Below the pieces are notes generated by a model. It saw only the letters and a list, made by a program, of their open reading frames with translations, was not told where the DNA came from and did not search any database. Both the position numbers and the translations under genes were made by a program. Positions 7,782 to 15,515 of a DNA stretch of 64,000 bases are shown here, piece after piece. Within the stretch, counting starts at the first letter, position 1, and every line of letters begins with the position of its first letter. This stretch comes from Atopobium sp. UBA1382 (lineage in GTDB: Bacteria; Actinomycetota; Coriobacteriia; Coriobacteriales; Atopobiaceae): positions 5,487-69,486 of the forward strand of contig DBQY01000017.1 in assembly GCA_002305805.1 (NCBI GenBank), written 5' to 3'.

Positions 7782-9173
7782 ATGCCCATGACCGCGATCG
7801 TCCTCGCCGCTGGCGAGGGAACGCGTATGAAGTCCCGCCACCCCAAGGTCATGCACAAGCTTCTCGACCGCCCGCTCGTCTCCTGGGTCACGCGCGCCGC
7901 GCGCGAGGCCGGAGCCGAGCGCATCGTCGTGGTCGTGGGGCATGGCGCCGACGAGGTGCGGGCTCATCTCGCAAACGAGAAGGACGTCGAGTGCGTCGAG
8001 CAGACGGAGCGCCTGGGCACCGGGCACGCCGTGCGCGTAGCGCTGGAGGGGGCCGGAATCAACGGAGGGCCCGTCGTCATCCTGAACGGCGACCTTCCCC
8101 TCATCGAGCCCGAGACCGTCCGCGCCTTTGCCGACTCCGTCGCAAGCGGGACGCACGCCGCCGCCATCCTCACGATGACGCCGCCCGACCCGTTTGGCTA
8201 CGGCCGCGTCGAACTCGCCGAAGACGGCACGGTCACGCGCATCATCGAGCAGAAGGACTGCACGGACGAGCAGGCCGCGACGCTCACCGAGTGCAACGCC
8301 GGCTGCTACGCCTTTGACGGCGCCCTTCTCGCCGCCCATGTCGGCGAGATCGGGAACGACAACGCCCAGCACGAGTACTACCTCCCCGACATGGTGAAGA
8401 TTCTGCGCGGCCACGGCCACGCCACCACGATCGTCCACTGCGATGACTATCGCGAGGGCCTCGGCGCCAACAACCGCTCCCAGCTCGCCGAGCTCACGCG
8501 CCTCGCGCAGGAGCGCATCAACGAGCGCCTGATGGACGAGGGCGTCACGATGCTCGACCCGCGCACGGTCTGGGTGGGCCCCGACGTCACCGTCGGGCGC
8601 GACACGGTCCTGCTCCCCATGACGATGCTCTGGGGCGAGACGAGCGTGGGCGAGGAGTGCGAGATCGGCCCCAACACGCGGCTCACCAACTGCACCGTCG
8701 CCGACCACGTCTCGCTCGAGGAGACCGTGGGCACAGACGTCACCATCGAGCGCGACGTCACCTGCGGCCCGCGCGCGTACCTGCGCGGCGGCGCCCACGT
8801 CCTCGAGGGCGCGCACGTGGGCACGCACGTGGAGATCAAGAACTCCGTCATCGGCAAGGGCTCCAAGGTGCCGCACCTCTCCTACATCGGCGACTGCACG
8901 ATGGGCGCCGGCGTAAACATCGGCGGCGGCTCCATCACCTGCAACTACGACGGTGTCCACAAGAACCGCACCACGATCGGCGACAACGTCTTCGTGGGCT
9001 CCGACACCATGATGGTCGCGCCTGTGACCATCGGAGACGGCGCGCTCGTGGGCGCCAGCTCCTGCGTCACCAAGGACGTCCCTGCCGACGCGCTCTACCT
9101 CGAGCGCGCCGAGCAGCGCATCGTAGAGGGGTACGCCGCCAAGCGACTCGAGCGACTGAAGAGAGAGGCCTAG
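7782..9173 (+). CDS. glmU: Bifunctional UDP-N-acetylglucosamine pyrophosphorylase / glucosamine-1-phosphate acetyltransferase
   Basis: The 463-residue cytoplasmic enzyme acetylates glucosamine-1-phosphate and then makes UDP-GlcNAc. The N-terminal uridylyltransferase half has LAAGEGTRMKS and QTERLGTGHAV. The C-terminal left-handed beta-helix half carries GSKVPHLSYIGD and NIGGGSITCNYDGVHKNRT. ATG at 7782 has GGAGG nine bases upstream; an in-frame extension back through the tRNA is spurious. prs starts on the base after the stop codon, so the two are co-translated. glmS and glmM (38.9-42.1 kb) provide the preceding steps. Confidence 0.96.
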   Translation: MPMTAIVLAAGEGTRMKSRHPKVMHKLLDRPLVSWVTRAAREAGAERIVVVVGHGADEVRAHLANEKDVECVEQTERLGTGHAVRVALEGAGINGGPVVILNGDLPLIEPETVRAFADSVASGTHAAAILTMTPPDPFGYGRVELAEDGTVTRIIEQKDCTDEQAATLTECNAGCYAFDGALLAAHVGEIGNDNAQHEYYLPDMVKILRGHGHATTIVHCDDYREGLGANNRSQLAELTRLAQERINERLMDEGVTMLDPRTVWVGPDVTVGRDTVLLPMTMLWGETSVGEECEIGPNTRLTNCTVADHVSLEETVGTDVTIERDVTCGPRAYLRGGAHVLEGAHVGTHVEIKNSVIGKGSKVPHLSYIGDCTMGAGVNIGGGSITCNYDGVHKNRTTIGDNVFVGSDTMMVAPVTIGDGALVGASSCVTKDVPADALYLERAEQRIVEGYAAKRLERLKREA

Positions 9174-10172
9174 ATGTACGAGAACCTGAGCAAGCCCATG
9201 CCCCTGCAGAAGGAGATCAAGCTCTACACCGGAACGGGCAACCCCGCCCTGGCCGAGAAGATCTCCGAGATCCTGCATCTCGAGCTCCAGGGCCTCAATA
9301 TCGAGAAGTTCGCCAACGGCGAGATCTACGCCCGCTTTGACGAGTCCGTCCGCGGCGACGACGTCTTCTTCATCCAGTCCCTCTCCGGCGTCAACGTGAA
9401 CGACCTCCTCATGGAGACGCTGGTCGTGGCCGACGCCGCCAAGCGTGCCTCGGTCTCCAAGTTCACTGCCGTGATTCCCCACTACTGCTACGCGCGCCAG
9501 GACCGCAAGGCCGCCGCGCGCGAGCCCATCACCGCACGCCTCGTGGCCAACCTCCTCGAGGCTGCCGGTGTTGACCAGGTCATCACCATCGACCTGCACC
9601 AGGGCCAGATCCAGGGCTTCTTCGACATCCCCGTGACGCACCTCACGGCACTCTACCTCATCGGCGACTACTTCAAGGACAAGGACTTCGACTGGGACAA
9701 CACCGTCGTCGTCTCCCCCGACATGGGTCGTGCCAAGGTCGCCAAGCGCCTCTCGGACTACCTGGGCTGCGAGTTCGCCATTGCCCACAAGAGCCGCCCC
9801 AAGCACAACGCCTCCGAGGTCATGGGCATCATCGGCAACATCGAGGGCAAGACCTGCATCGTTAACGACGACATGATCGACACCGCTGGCACTCTCTGTG
9901 GCACGGTTCGCAAACTCAAGGAGATGGGCGCCGGCGACATCTACGTCTCCGCCACCCACGGCATCTTCTCCGGCCCCGCCATCGAGCGCCTGCAGGACGC
10001 GCCGCTCGAGGAGTGCGTCGTCACTGACATCATCCCCTGCGAGGCCGCCAACAAGACCGGCTCCAAGATCAAGGCCATCTCCGTCGCCAACGAGCTCGCC
10101 GAGGCAATTAACAGCGTCTATATGCGCCAGTCCGTCTCCGAGATCTTCGGCGGCCGCGGCGCGGAGATCTGA
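9174..10172 (+). CDS. prs: Ribose-phosphate pyrophosphokinase
   Basis: The 332-residue enzyme makes PRPP from ribose-5-phosphate and ATP for nucleotide, histidine and tryptophan synthesis. It shows the N-terminal FANGEIYARFDESVRG, the flexible-loop region YCYARQDRKAAAREPI, the metal site ITIDLHQGQIQGFF and the PRPP-binding CIVNDDMIDTAGTLCG. The length is slightly above the usual 310-320 because of a longer N-terminus. The gene directly abuts glmU, a classical glmU-prs pair, and ends before a strong terminator. Confidence 0.96.
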   Translation: MYENLSKPMPLQKEIKLYTGTGNPALAEKISEILHLELQGLNIEKFANGEIYARFDESVRGDDVFFIQSLSGVNVNDLLMETLVVADAAKRASVSKFTAVIPHYCYARQDRKAAAREPITARLVANLLEAAGVDQVITIDLHQGQIQGFFDIPVTHLTALYLIGDYFKDKDFDWDNTVVVSPDMGRAKVAKRLSDYLGCEFAIAHKSRPKHNASEVMGIIGNIEGKTCIVNDDMIDTAGTLCGTVRKLKEMGAGDIYVSATHGIFSGPAIERLQDAPLEECVVTDIIPCEAANKTGSKIKAISVANELAEAINSVYMRQSVSEIFGGRGAEI

Positions 10173-10194
10173 TCCGCGCGCACATCGCACGAGT

Positions 10195-10227
10195 CGCGGG
10201 GCCGCCCTTGGGTGGCCCCGCGTTTTT
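10195..10227 (+). terminator. Rho-independent terminator after prs
   Basis: CGCGGGGCC pairs with GGCCCCGCG around GCCCTTGGGT and is followed directly by TTTTT. It ends the glmU-prs transcript. Confidence 0.9.
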
Positions 10228-10339
10228 ACCGCGCCCCTCACGACGGCCGCGCGCCCCGTTGCCCACCCATTGCTATCGACAACACCCCGTCTGCCAGCGG
10301 AAGCACCCGGGCCCGTACCCACCGTCAGGCGTGGTAGTG

Positions 10340-10345
10340 TACATA
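10340..10345 (+). promoter_or_regulatory. Possible -10 element (TACATA) for pth
   Basis: TACATA lies 35 bases before the pth ATG, in the only AT-containing part of the 10228-10380 spacer. No -35 match is evident. Confidence 0.35.
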
Positions 10346-10380
10346 ACCGTCACAGGACGCCTGGAAAGTGAGGACGCGCG

Positions 10381-10950
10381 ATGCCCCAGACCGCAAAAGC
10401 CGGCCCCGCCGCCATCAGAATCGTCTGCGGCCTTGGAAATCCCGATGCCGGGTACGCACGCACGCGGCACAACGCCGGGTTCGCCACCATCGACGCCGTG
10501 GCGGCGCGCCGCGGCGTGCGCTACTGGAAGTCCGAGGCGGGCGCCCAGGTGGCTTCGATCACGGTGACCGATAGGAGCGGCGAGAAGCGCGAGGTTCTTC
10601 TCGCCAAGCCGATGAGCTACATGAACACCTCTGGCGGTCCGCTCTCCAAGCTGGCGCGCGCCCACCGCGTGAAGCCGGAGGAGATCCTCGTGGTCCACGA
10701 CGAGGTCGACCTGGAGGCGGGCGAGGTTCGCCTCAAGCTGGGCGGCGGGCTCAACGCGCACAACGGCCTGCGCTCCGTTGCCGACAAGCTCGGCAGCCGC
10801 GACTTCGCGCGCGTGCAGTTTGGCATCGGTCGCCCGCCCGGGCGCATGGCCGTCGCCGACTACGTGCTGCGCGAGCTCAAGGGCTCCTTCCTCGAGGACT
10901 TCGAGCTCACCGTCGAGCGCGCCGCCGACCTCGTGGAGCAAGCGCTCTGA
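10381..10950 (+). CDS. pth: Peptidyl-tRNA hydrolase
   Basis: The 189-residue enzyme releases peptides from prematurely dissociated peptidyl-tRNA. Family motifs are in order: VCGLGNPDAGYARTRHNAGF with the catalytic His, LAKPMSYMNTSGG, VVHDEVDLEAG with the activating Asp, GGGLNAHNGLRS and FGIGRPPGRM. ATG at 10381 follows GTGAGGACGCGCG. It stands alone between a terminator and a pair of hairpin repeats. Confidence 0.96.
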   Translation: MPQTAKAGPAAIRIVCGLGNPDAGYARTRHNAGFATIDAVAARRGVRYWKSEAGAQVASITVTDRSGEKREVLLAKPMSYMNTSGGPLSKLARAHRVKPEEILVVHDEVDLEAGEVRLKLGGGLNAHNGLRSVADKLGSRDFARVQFGIGRPPGRMAVADYVLRELKGSFLEDFELTVERAADLVEQAL

Positions 10951-10970
10951 CGAGACTACCCACCTGACCA

Positions 10971-11090
10971 GAAAACCCGGGTTACGCGCGGCGAATAGTG
11001 CGCGTAGCTCGGGATCCTTGGTTCTTCGGACATGAAATCCGGGTAGCGCGCTGCTCAGCCCAGTCTTTTGTGCGCGCTACTTGGGATTTT
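10971..11090. repeat. Two tandem related hairpins
   Basis: The first hairpin pairs CCCGGGTTACGCGC with GCGCGTAGCTCGGG (10976-11014, imperfect). The second pairs AAATCC-GGTAGCGCGC with GCGCGCTACTTGGGATTT (11035-11089). Both share the outer motif GAAANCCGGGT, so they look like two diverged copies of one element. They fill most of the 303-bp spacer after pth and may serve as its terminator. Confidence 0.7.
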
Positions 11091-11154
11091 AGGTCAGCCG
11101 TCCACGCGTTCCCTATTTCACCGCCTCTGGCTCACGCCGCTCGCCGTGCGGATG

Positions 11155-11182
11155 TTGGCATGCACAACCACTCGGGTACAAT
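11155..11182 (+). promoter_or_regulatory. Promoter of the nfnAB operon
   Basis: TTGGCA and TACAAT are separated by 16 bases, the best sigma-70-type promoter in the window. Transcription would start near 11190. The leader of about 65 bases contains a short hairpin (GGCCC-AGCGCA-GGGCC, 11198-11213). Confidence 0.8.
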
Positions 11183-11253
11183 GAGGGGTGTTGGAAAGGC
11201 CCAGCGCAGGGCCGCCAAACCTTTAGAGGGAATGCAGGAGAGGAGTGCGGTTA

Positions 11254-12096
11254 ATGTACAAGATCCTCGAAAAGACGCAGTTCTCGGAGAAGGTGTTCAA
11301 GTTCCGCATCGAGGCGCCCCGGATGGCCAAGCACGCTCACGCCGGCCAGTTCCTGATGGTGCGCGCCAACGAGACGGGCGAGCGCGTCCCGTTCACGCTC
11401 GCGGGCTGGAACGCCGAGGAGGGCTGGGTCGAGTTCATCTTCATGGTGATCGGCAAGACCACGGAGATGCTGTCCACCTACAACGAGGGTGACTCCATCA
11501 AGGACGTCACCGGCCCGCTGGGCGTTCCCACCGAGATGGCGGACGGCCCCTGCGCGGTCATCGGCGGCGGCGTTGGCCTGGCCATTGCCTTCCCGGTTGC
11601 CCGCCACCTGGTGGAGACCGGCCACGAGGTCCACGCCATCATGGGCGCGCGCACCAAGGACCTGCTGCTCCTCGAGGACCAGTTCCGTGAAATCCTCCCG
11701 GACGACCACATCCACATCACCACCGACGACGGCTCCTACGGCGAGAAGGGCGTGGTCACTGCCCCGCTGGAGCGTCTGCTCCAGGAGAAGGCCGTCACCC
11801 AGGTCTTCTGCGTCGGCCCCGTACCGATGATGAAGTTCTCCGCCCTCACGGCCGAGAAGTACGGCACGCCGATCACCGCCTCGCTGAACCCGATCATGGT
11901 CGACGGAACCGGCATGTGCGGCTGCTGCCGCGTCGAGGTCGACGGCCAGACGAAGTTCGCCTGCGTCGACGGTCCCGACTTCGACGCCACCAAGGTCGAC
12001 TGGAACGACCTTCGCGCGCGTCAGGCCGCGTATCTCACCGAGGAGGGCCAGTCCCTCAAGGCCTACGAGGAGGCGAACTGCGCATGCCACAGGTAA
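11254..12096 (+). CDS. nfnA: NfnAB small subunit: ferredoxin-NADP+ oxidoreductase, FAD/[2Fe-2S]
   Basis: The 280-residue protein matches the alpha subunit of NADH-dependent reduced ferredoxin:NADP+ oxidoreductase (also annotated as sulfide dehydrogenase SudB). It has an FAD domain (ERVPFTLAGWN), an NAD domain (CAVIGGGVGLAIAFPVARHL) and a C-terminal [2Fe-2S] site in GTGMCGCCRVEVDGQ with a further Cys in FACVDGPDFD. The enzyme bifurcates electrons between NADPH, NAD+ and ferredoxin in anaerobes. ATG at 11254 has GGAGAGGAG at the right distance; GTG at 11245 would overlap it. The last 13 bases overlap nfnB. The very similar dihydroorotate dehydrogenase electron-transfer subunit is ruled out by the partner gene. 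Confidence 0.88.
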   Translation: MYKILEKTQFSEKVFKFRIEAPRMAKHAHAGQFLMVRANETGERVPFTLAGWNAEEGWVEFIFMVIGKTTEMLSTYNEGDSIKDVTGPLGVPTEMADGPCAVIGGGVGLAIAFPVARHLVETGHEVHAIMGARTKDLLLLEDQFREILPDDHIHITTDDGSYGEKGVVTAPLERLLQEKAVTQVFCVGPVPMMKFSALTAEKYGTPITASLNPIMVDGTGMCGCCRVEVDGQTKFACVDGPDFDATKVDWNDLRARQAAYLTEEGQSLKAYEEANCACHR

Positions 12097-13484
12097 ACGG
12101 TCGCTTTGTTCCGGACATGAAGTCCCCGCGCACCCCGGACAACGAGGAGCCGGCAGCCGAGCGCGCGTGTGACTTCCGCCCCGTCGACAAGGGCTTCACC
12201 AAGGAGATGGCGCTGGCCGAGGCCGAGCGCTGCATGGACTGCAAGAAGCCGTTCTGCGTTGACAGCTGCCCCGTCAACATCAACATCCCCAAGTTCATCG
12301 AGAAGATCCGCGAGGAGAAGTTCGGCGAGGCACTGGACATCATCCGCGAGGACTCGATGCTCCCCGCCATCTGCGGCCGCGTGTGCCCGCAGGAGAACCA
12401 GTGCGAGGGCAAGTGCATCCGCGGCAAGAAGGGCGACCCGGTGGCCATCGGCCAGCTGGAGCGCTTCCTCGGCGACCAGCCCGAGCTTGCCTCCAAGCCC
12501 AAGATGGTCCCCAAGAACGGCAAGAAGGTCGCCGTCGTGGGCTCCGGCCCCTCCGGCATCACCTGCGCCGGCGAGCTCGCCCGCAACGGCTTTGACGTCA
12601 CCGTCTTCGAGGCCTTCTTCACCGGAGGCGGCGTGCTCGTCTACGGCATCCCCGAGTTCCGCCTGCCCAAGGCCGTCGTCAAGCGCGAGATCGACGGCCT
12701 GGAGGAGATGGGCGTCAAGTTTGAGTACAACTCCGTCGTCGGCCGCATCACCGACGCAGACGAGCTCTTCGCCGAGGGCTTCGACGCCATCTACATCGCC
12801 ACGGGCGCAGGCCTGCCCAAGTTCCTGAACGTCCCCGGCGAGAACCTCCCCAACGTCTTCTTCGCCAACGAGTACCTCACGCGCGTGAACCTCATGAAGG
12901 CGAATCGCTTCCCCGAGTACGACACCCCCACCAAGCACGGCAAGAACGTCGTGGTCTTCGGCGGCGGCAACGTTGCCATGGACGCGGTGCGCACCGCCAA
13001 GCGTCTGGGCGCCGAACGCGCAATCATCGCCTACCGCCGCACCGAGGACGAGATGCCCGCTCGTCGCGCGGAGCTCCACCACGCCAAGGCCGAGGGTGTC
13101 GAGGTCATGCCGCTCGTGGCGCCGCTGGAGTTCGTGAAGGGCGAGGACGGCGCCGTCTGCGCCGTGCGCGTCCAGAAGATGGAGCTCGGCGAGCCCGACG
13201 CCTCCGGGCGCCGTCGCCCGGTGCCCATCGAGGGCGCCGTCGAGGAGATTCCCTGCGACGTTGCCATCTCCGCCATCGGCACCAACGCCAACCCGTTCGC
13301 CAAGATGATCGGCGACATCAAGCTCAACAAGTGGGGCTACATCATCGCCGACGAGGACGGCCGCACGTCCGATCCGCGCATCTGGGCCGGCGGCGACATC
13401 GTCACCGGCGCGGCCACGGTCATCCTGGCCATGGGCGCCGGCAAGACCGCTGCGGCGAGCATTACCAAGGCGCTCGTCGGGTAG
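12084..13484 (+). CDS. nfnB: NfnAB large subunit (glutamate-synthase-small-chain-like, FAD/[4Fe-4S])
   Basis: The 466-residue protein begins with an Fe-S domain: ERCMDCKKPFCVDSCPVNI and ICGRVCPQENQCEGKC hold the two [4Fe-4S] clusters. It continues with an FAD fold (VAVVGSGPSGITCAGELA), an NADPH fold (VVVFGGGNVAMDAVRTAKRL) and the closing WAGGDIVTGAATVILAMGAG. Glutamate synthase small subunits look similar, but no large glutamate synthase gene is nearby and nfnA overlaps it, which favours NfnB. GAGGAGG lies 10 bases before ATG 12084. The operon ends at a strong terminator. Confidence 0.9.
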   Translation: MPQVNGRFVPDMKSPRTPDNEEPAAERACDFRPVDKGFTKEMALAEAERCMDCKKPFCVDSCPVNINIPKFIEKIREEKFGEALDIIREDSMLPAICGRVCPQENQCEGKCIRGKKGDPVAIGQLERFLGDQPELASKPKMVPKNGKKVAVVGSGPSGITCAGELARNGFDVTVFEAFFTGGGVLVYGIPEFRLPKAVVKREIDGLEEMGVKFEYNSVVGRITDADELFAEGFDAIYIATGAGLPKFLNVPGENLPNVFFANEYLTRVNLMKANRFPEYDTPTKHGKNVVVFGGGNVAMDAVRTAKRLGAERAIIAYRRTEDEMPARRAELHHAKAEGVEVMPLVAPLEFVKGEDGAVCAVRVQKMELGEPDASGRRRPVPIEGAVEEIPCDVAISAIGTNANPFAKMIGDIKLNKWGYIIADEDGRTSDPRIWAGGDIVTGAATVILAMGAGKTAAASITKALVG

Positions 13485-13514
13485 CGGGAAGGACCGTCTG
13501 ACCGCACGGTTGGG

Positions 13515-13582
13515 CCCCGCCGACTTCCACGCAGGAGTGCGCTTCGCGAAACTCCTGCTTAGGAGGTCGGCGGGGTCTTTTG
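13515..13582 (+). terminator. Rho-independent terminator after nfnB
   Basis: CCCCGCCGACTTCC pairs with GGAGGTCGGCGGGG, with an inner stem GCAGGAGT/ACTCCTGC, followed by TCTTTT. It is the most extensive terminator stem in the left half. Confidence 0.9.
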
Positions 13583-13628
13583 CTGTTGCGCGCGCCGCGC
13601 CCTTCTCGCCGCCTTTCCGGAAGCCCCT

Positions 13629-13745
13629 CGCCGAGTGTACGAAACTAGCGGTGCCCGAGGCGGCTCCCCACTCCTCCGCACGACGTTTTCCCAGTTGGCA
13701 AACATCCTCACTTCGAGATGCATCGGTAGTTTCGTACACTCGGCG
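13629..13745. repeat. Inverted repeat with 19-bp perfect arms and 79-bp loop
   Basis: CGCCGAGTGTACGAAACTA (13629-13647) recurs in exact reverse complement at 13727-13745. The loop shows no ORF or promoter that I can identify. It lies in the 408-bp convergent spacer between nfnB and the PTS IIB gene. The rest of that spacer holds the nfnB terminator and the palindrome at 13803. Confidence 0.85.
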
Positions 13746-13802
13746 CACGAGCTCGTCCACGCCAGCCTTCTCGGCGGAAGGCCTTCGCGACCCAAAACAA
13801 GA

Positions 13803-13870
13803 AGGCGCCCCCGACCTTCCGGAGAGAAGCTTCTCGAAGAGCGCTTCTCGGAGGAAGGTCGGGGGCGCCT
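13803..13870. terminator. 68-bp palindromic terminator, copy A
   Basis: AGGCGCCCCCGACCTTCC pairs with GGAAGGTCGGGGGCGCCT around a 32-base interior that itself folds (GAGAAGCTTCTC, CGAAGAGCGCTTCTCG). On the minus strand it follows the IIB stop and is trailed by a T-rich stretch, so it ends the cellobiose operon. Copy B is at 19401-19466. Confidence 0.75.
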
Positions 13871-13892
13871 AAGCGCGCGTGAGGGCGCGAGC

Positions 13893-14192
13893 CTACCCGA
13901 TGAGGGAGCTCACCTGATCGAGCACGTTGTCGGCACGCATCATGCCAAAGTCCTGGGGCGCGATCACCATGAGCGGAACGTCGTCGCCCACCGCGGCGCG
14001 CGCGTCCTTCTCGGCAAAGCGGACCTGGGGGCCCAGCAGAACCGCGTCGACCCCCTCGAGGTTGGCCTCGAGCTCGGTCATCGGGACCGCCTCGACCTCC
14101 ACCTCGATGCCGCGCGCGGCTCCCTCGTCCTCGAGCCTCTGGGCGAGCATCGAGGTGCTCATGCCCGCATAGCAGACCAGCAGCAGCTTCAT
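13893..14192 (-). CDS. PTS lactose/cellobiose-type IIB component
   Basis: The 99-residue cytoplasmic phosphocarrier has its phospho-cysteine at Cys7 in LLLVCYAGMSTSML. The downstream VLLGPQVRFAEKDA and VMVIAPQDFGMM-like stretch fit the family. It passes phosphate from IIA (His78) to the sugar on IIC. It is last in the operon IIA-bgl-IIC-IIB and lies nine bases after the IIC stop. Sugar specificity is inferred from the neighbouring 6-phospho-beta-glucosidase: cellobiose or another beta-glucoside. Confidence 0.92.
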   Translation of the reverse strand: MKLLLVCYAGMSTSMLAQRLEDEGAARGIEVEVEAVPMTELEANLEGVDAVLLGPQVRFAEKDARAAVGDDVPLMVIAPQDFGMMRADNVLDQVSSLIG

Positions 14193-14201
14193 TGTCCCTC
14201 C

Positions 14202-15512
14202 TTACTCGACAGTGGCGGCCTGGGCCTCCTCCTCGAGCTTCTGCTTCTCGTACACCTTGAAGAACGGCAGGTAGAGAAGGGCGTCGATGACGATGAGCGC
14301 GAGGCAGAAGATCAGCGAGGCGATCTCCATGTTGGAGAGCAGGGCGCCGATGGGGGCGAACATGTTCCAACCGGCGTAGGCGTACGTCTTGCCAATGATA
14401 CCAAGGGCCATCGCGCCGTAGGTGAGCAGACCGTTGATCGGCATGACGAGAAGGAACGGGATGAACATCGTGGGGTTGTACATGAGCGGCATGCCAAAGA
14501 TGATCGGCTCGTTGATGTTGAAGAACGCCGGCACGATTCCCAGGCGCCCGACGGTCCTGAGCTGCTTGGAGCGCGACACCAGGCACAGCAGCGCGAGCGC
14601 GAAGGTGGCGCCGGAGCCGCCGATGGCCATGAACGTCCACCAGAACGGCGGGGTCAGGACGTGCGGGAGCTGCGTGGAGGCCACGCCCGCCATGTGCGCC
14701 GTCATGTTGGCGTCAAGGTTGGCATAGCTGATCACGTCGAGCGGGCTCGTGATCACGGAGTCGTGGATGCCGAACCACCAGAACAGCATGACGATGAGGC
14801 CGAGCAGGAAGATACCGACCGGGGTGCCCGCGAGCGAGACGATCGGCGCCATGACGACGGTCATGACCTCGGGCAGCGTGACGCCCGCAACGGCGATGAC
14901 GACCTGGGAGAGGGCGCCCGCGCACACGAGCACGATCGCGCAGGGCACCAGGCTCGCAAAGGCGTCGGTGATGGCCGGGGGCACCGCCGCGCCCGCGATC
15001 TCGATGGCGCCCACGCGGCGGGACGTGAGGAAGCGGTAGAGCTCGACCGCAAGGATCGTCACGAGGATGGCCGAGAAGAGGCCCGTGGAGTCAAAGTGGT
15101 CGGTCACGAAGCTTCCCTCGACGTCCACGCCCGAGGTGATGAGCCAGCACGCCGCGCCCAGGAAGGTCGGGAGGAACGAGCTCATCTTGTAGTGCCGGGA
15201 GAGGAAGTACGACAGGCCGATTGCCGCCCACAGGCCCATGATGCCCATCGTGAACGTGTTGATCGCGCCGAGCGGTGCCGCCAGCACCTCGGCGAGACCG
15301 GCCCATCCCTGGAAGAAGGCCTGCAGCGGGCCCGCCTCGAGCGTGGTGTAGTCCACCGGCGGCTCGATGATGATGAGCGCGAAGCTGCCGATGGTGAAGA
15401 ACGGGATGAGCGTCATGAACGTGTTCTGGATGGCCTTGATGTAGCGGTTCTTTGCCAGGCCGTTGGCGACGGGAGCGATGTGCCCCTCGATGAAGCCGGT
15501 GATCTTGTCCAT
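14202..15512 (-). CDS. PTS lactose/cellobiose-type IIC permease
   Basis: The 436-residue membrane protein starts MDKITGFIEGHIAPVANGLA, the conserved N-terminus of the family, and continues with about ten hydrophobic segments. GINEPIIFG-like FFNINEPIIFGMPLMYNP (about 318-335) is the substrate/phosphotransfer loop typical of cellobiose IIC. It imports and phosphorylates beta-glucosides with IIA and IIB from the same operon. It starts three bases after the bgl stop, so translation is probably coupled. Confidence 0.93.
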   Translation of the reverse strand: MDKITGFIEGHIAPVANGLAKNRYIKAIQNTFMTLIPFFTIGSFALIIIEPPVDYTTLEAGPLQAFFQGWAGLAEVLAAPLGAINTFTMGIMGLWAAIGLSYFLSRHYKMSSFLPTFLGAACWLITSGVDVEGSFVTDHFDSTGLFSAILVTILAVELYRFLTSRRVGAIEIAGAAVPPAITDAFASLVPCAIVLVCAGALSQVVIAVAGVTLPEVMTVVMAPIVSLAGTPVGIFLLGLIVMLFWWFGIHDSVITSPLDVISYANLDANMTAHMAGVASTQLPHVLTPPFWWTFMAIGGSGATFALALLCLVSRSKQLRTVGRLGIVPAFFNINEPIIFGMPLMYNPTMFIPFLLVMPINGLLTYGAMALGIIGKTYAYAGWNMFAPIGALLSNMEIASLIFCLALIVIDALLYLPFFKVYEKQKLEEEAQAATVE

Positions 15513-15515
15513 GGG

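Noticed and set aside
7758..10322. An 854-codon open frame on the minus strand
   Set aside because: It is antisense to glmU and prs, both of which have full sets of family motifs.
12084..13484. Glutamate synthase small subunit
   Set aside because: The sequence similarity is real, but the overlapping nfnA and the lack of a large-subunit gene favour the NfnAB complex.
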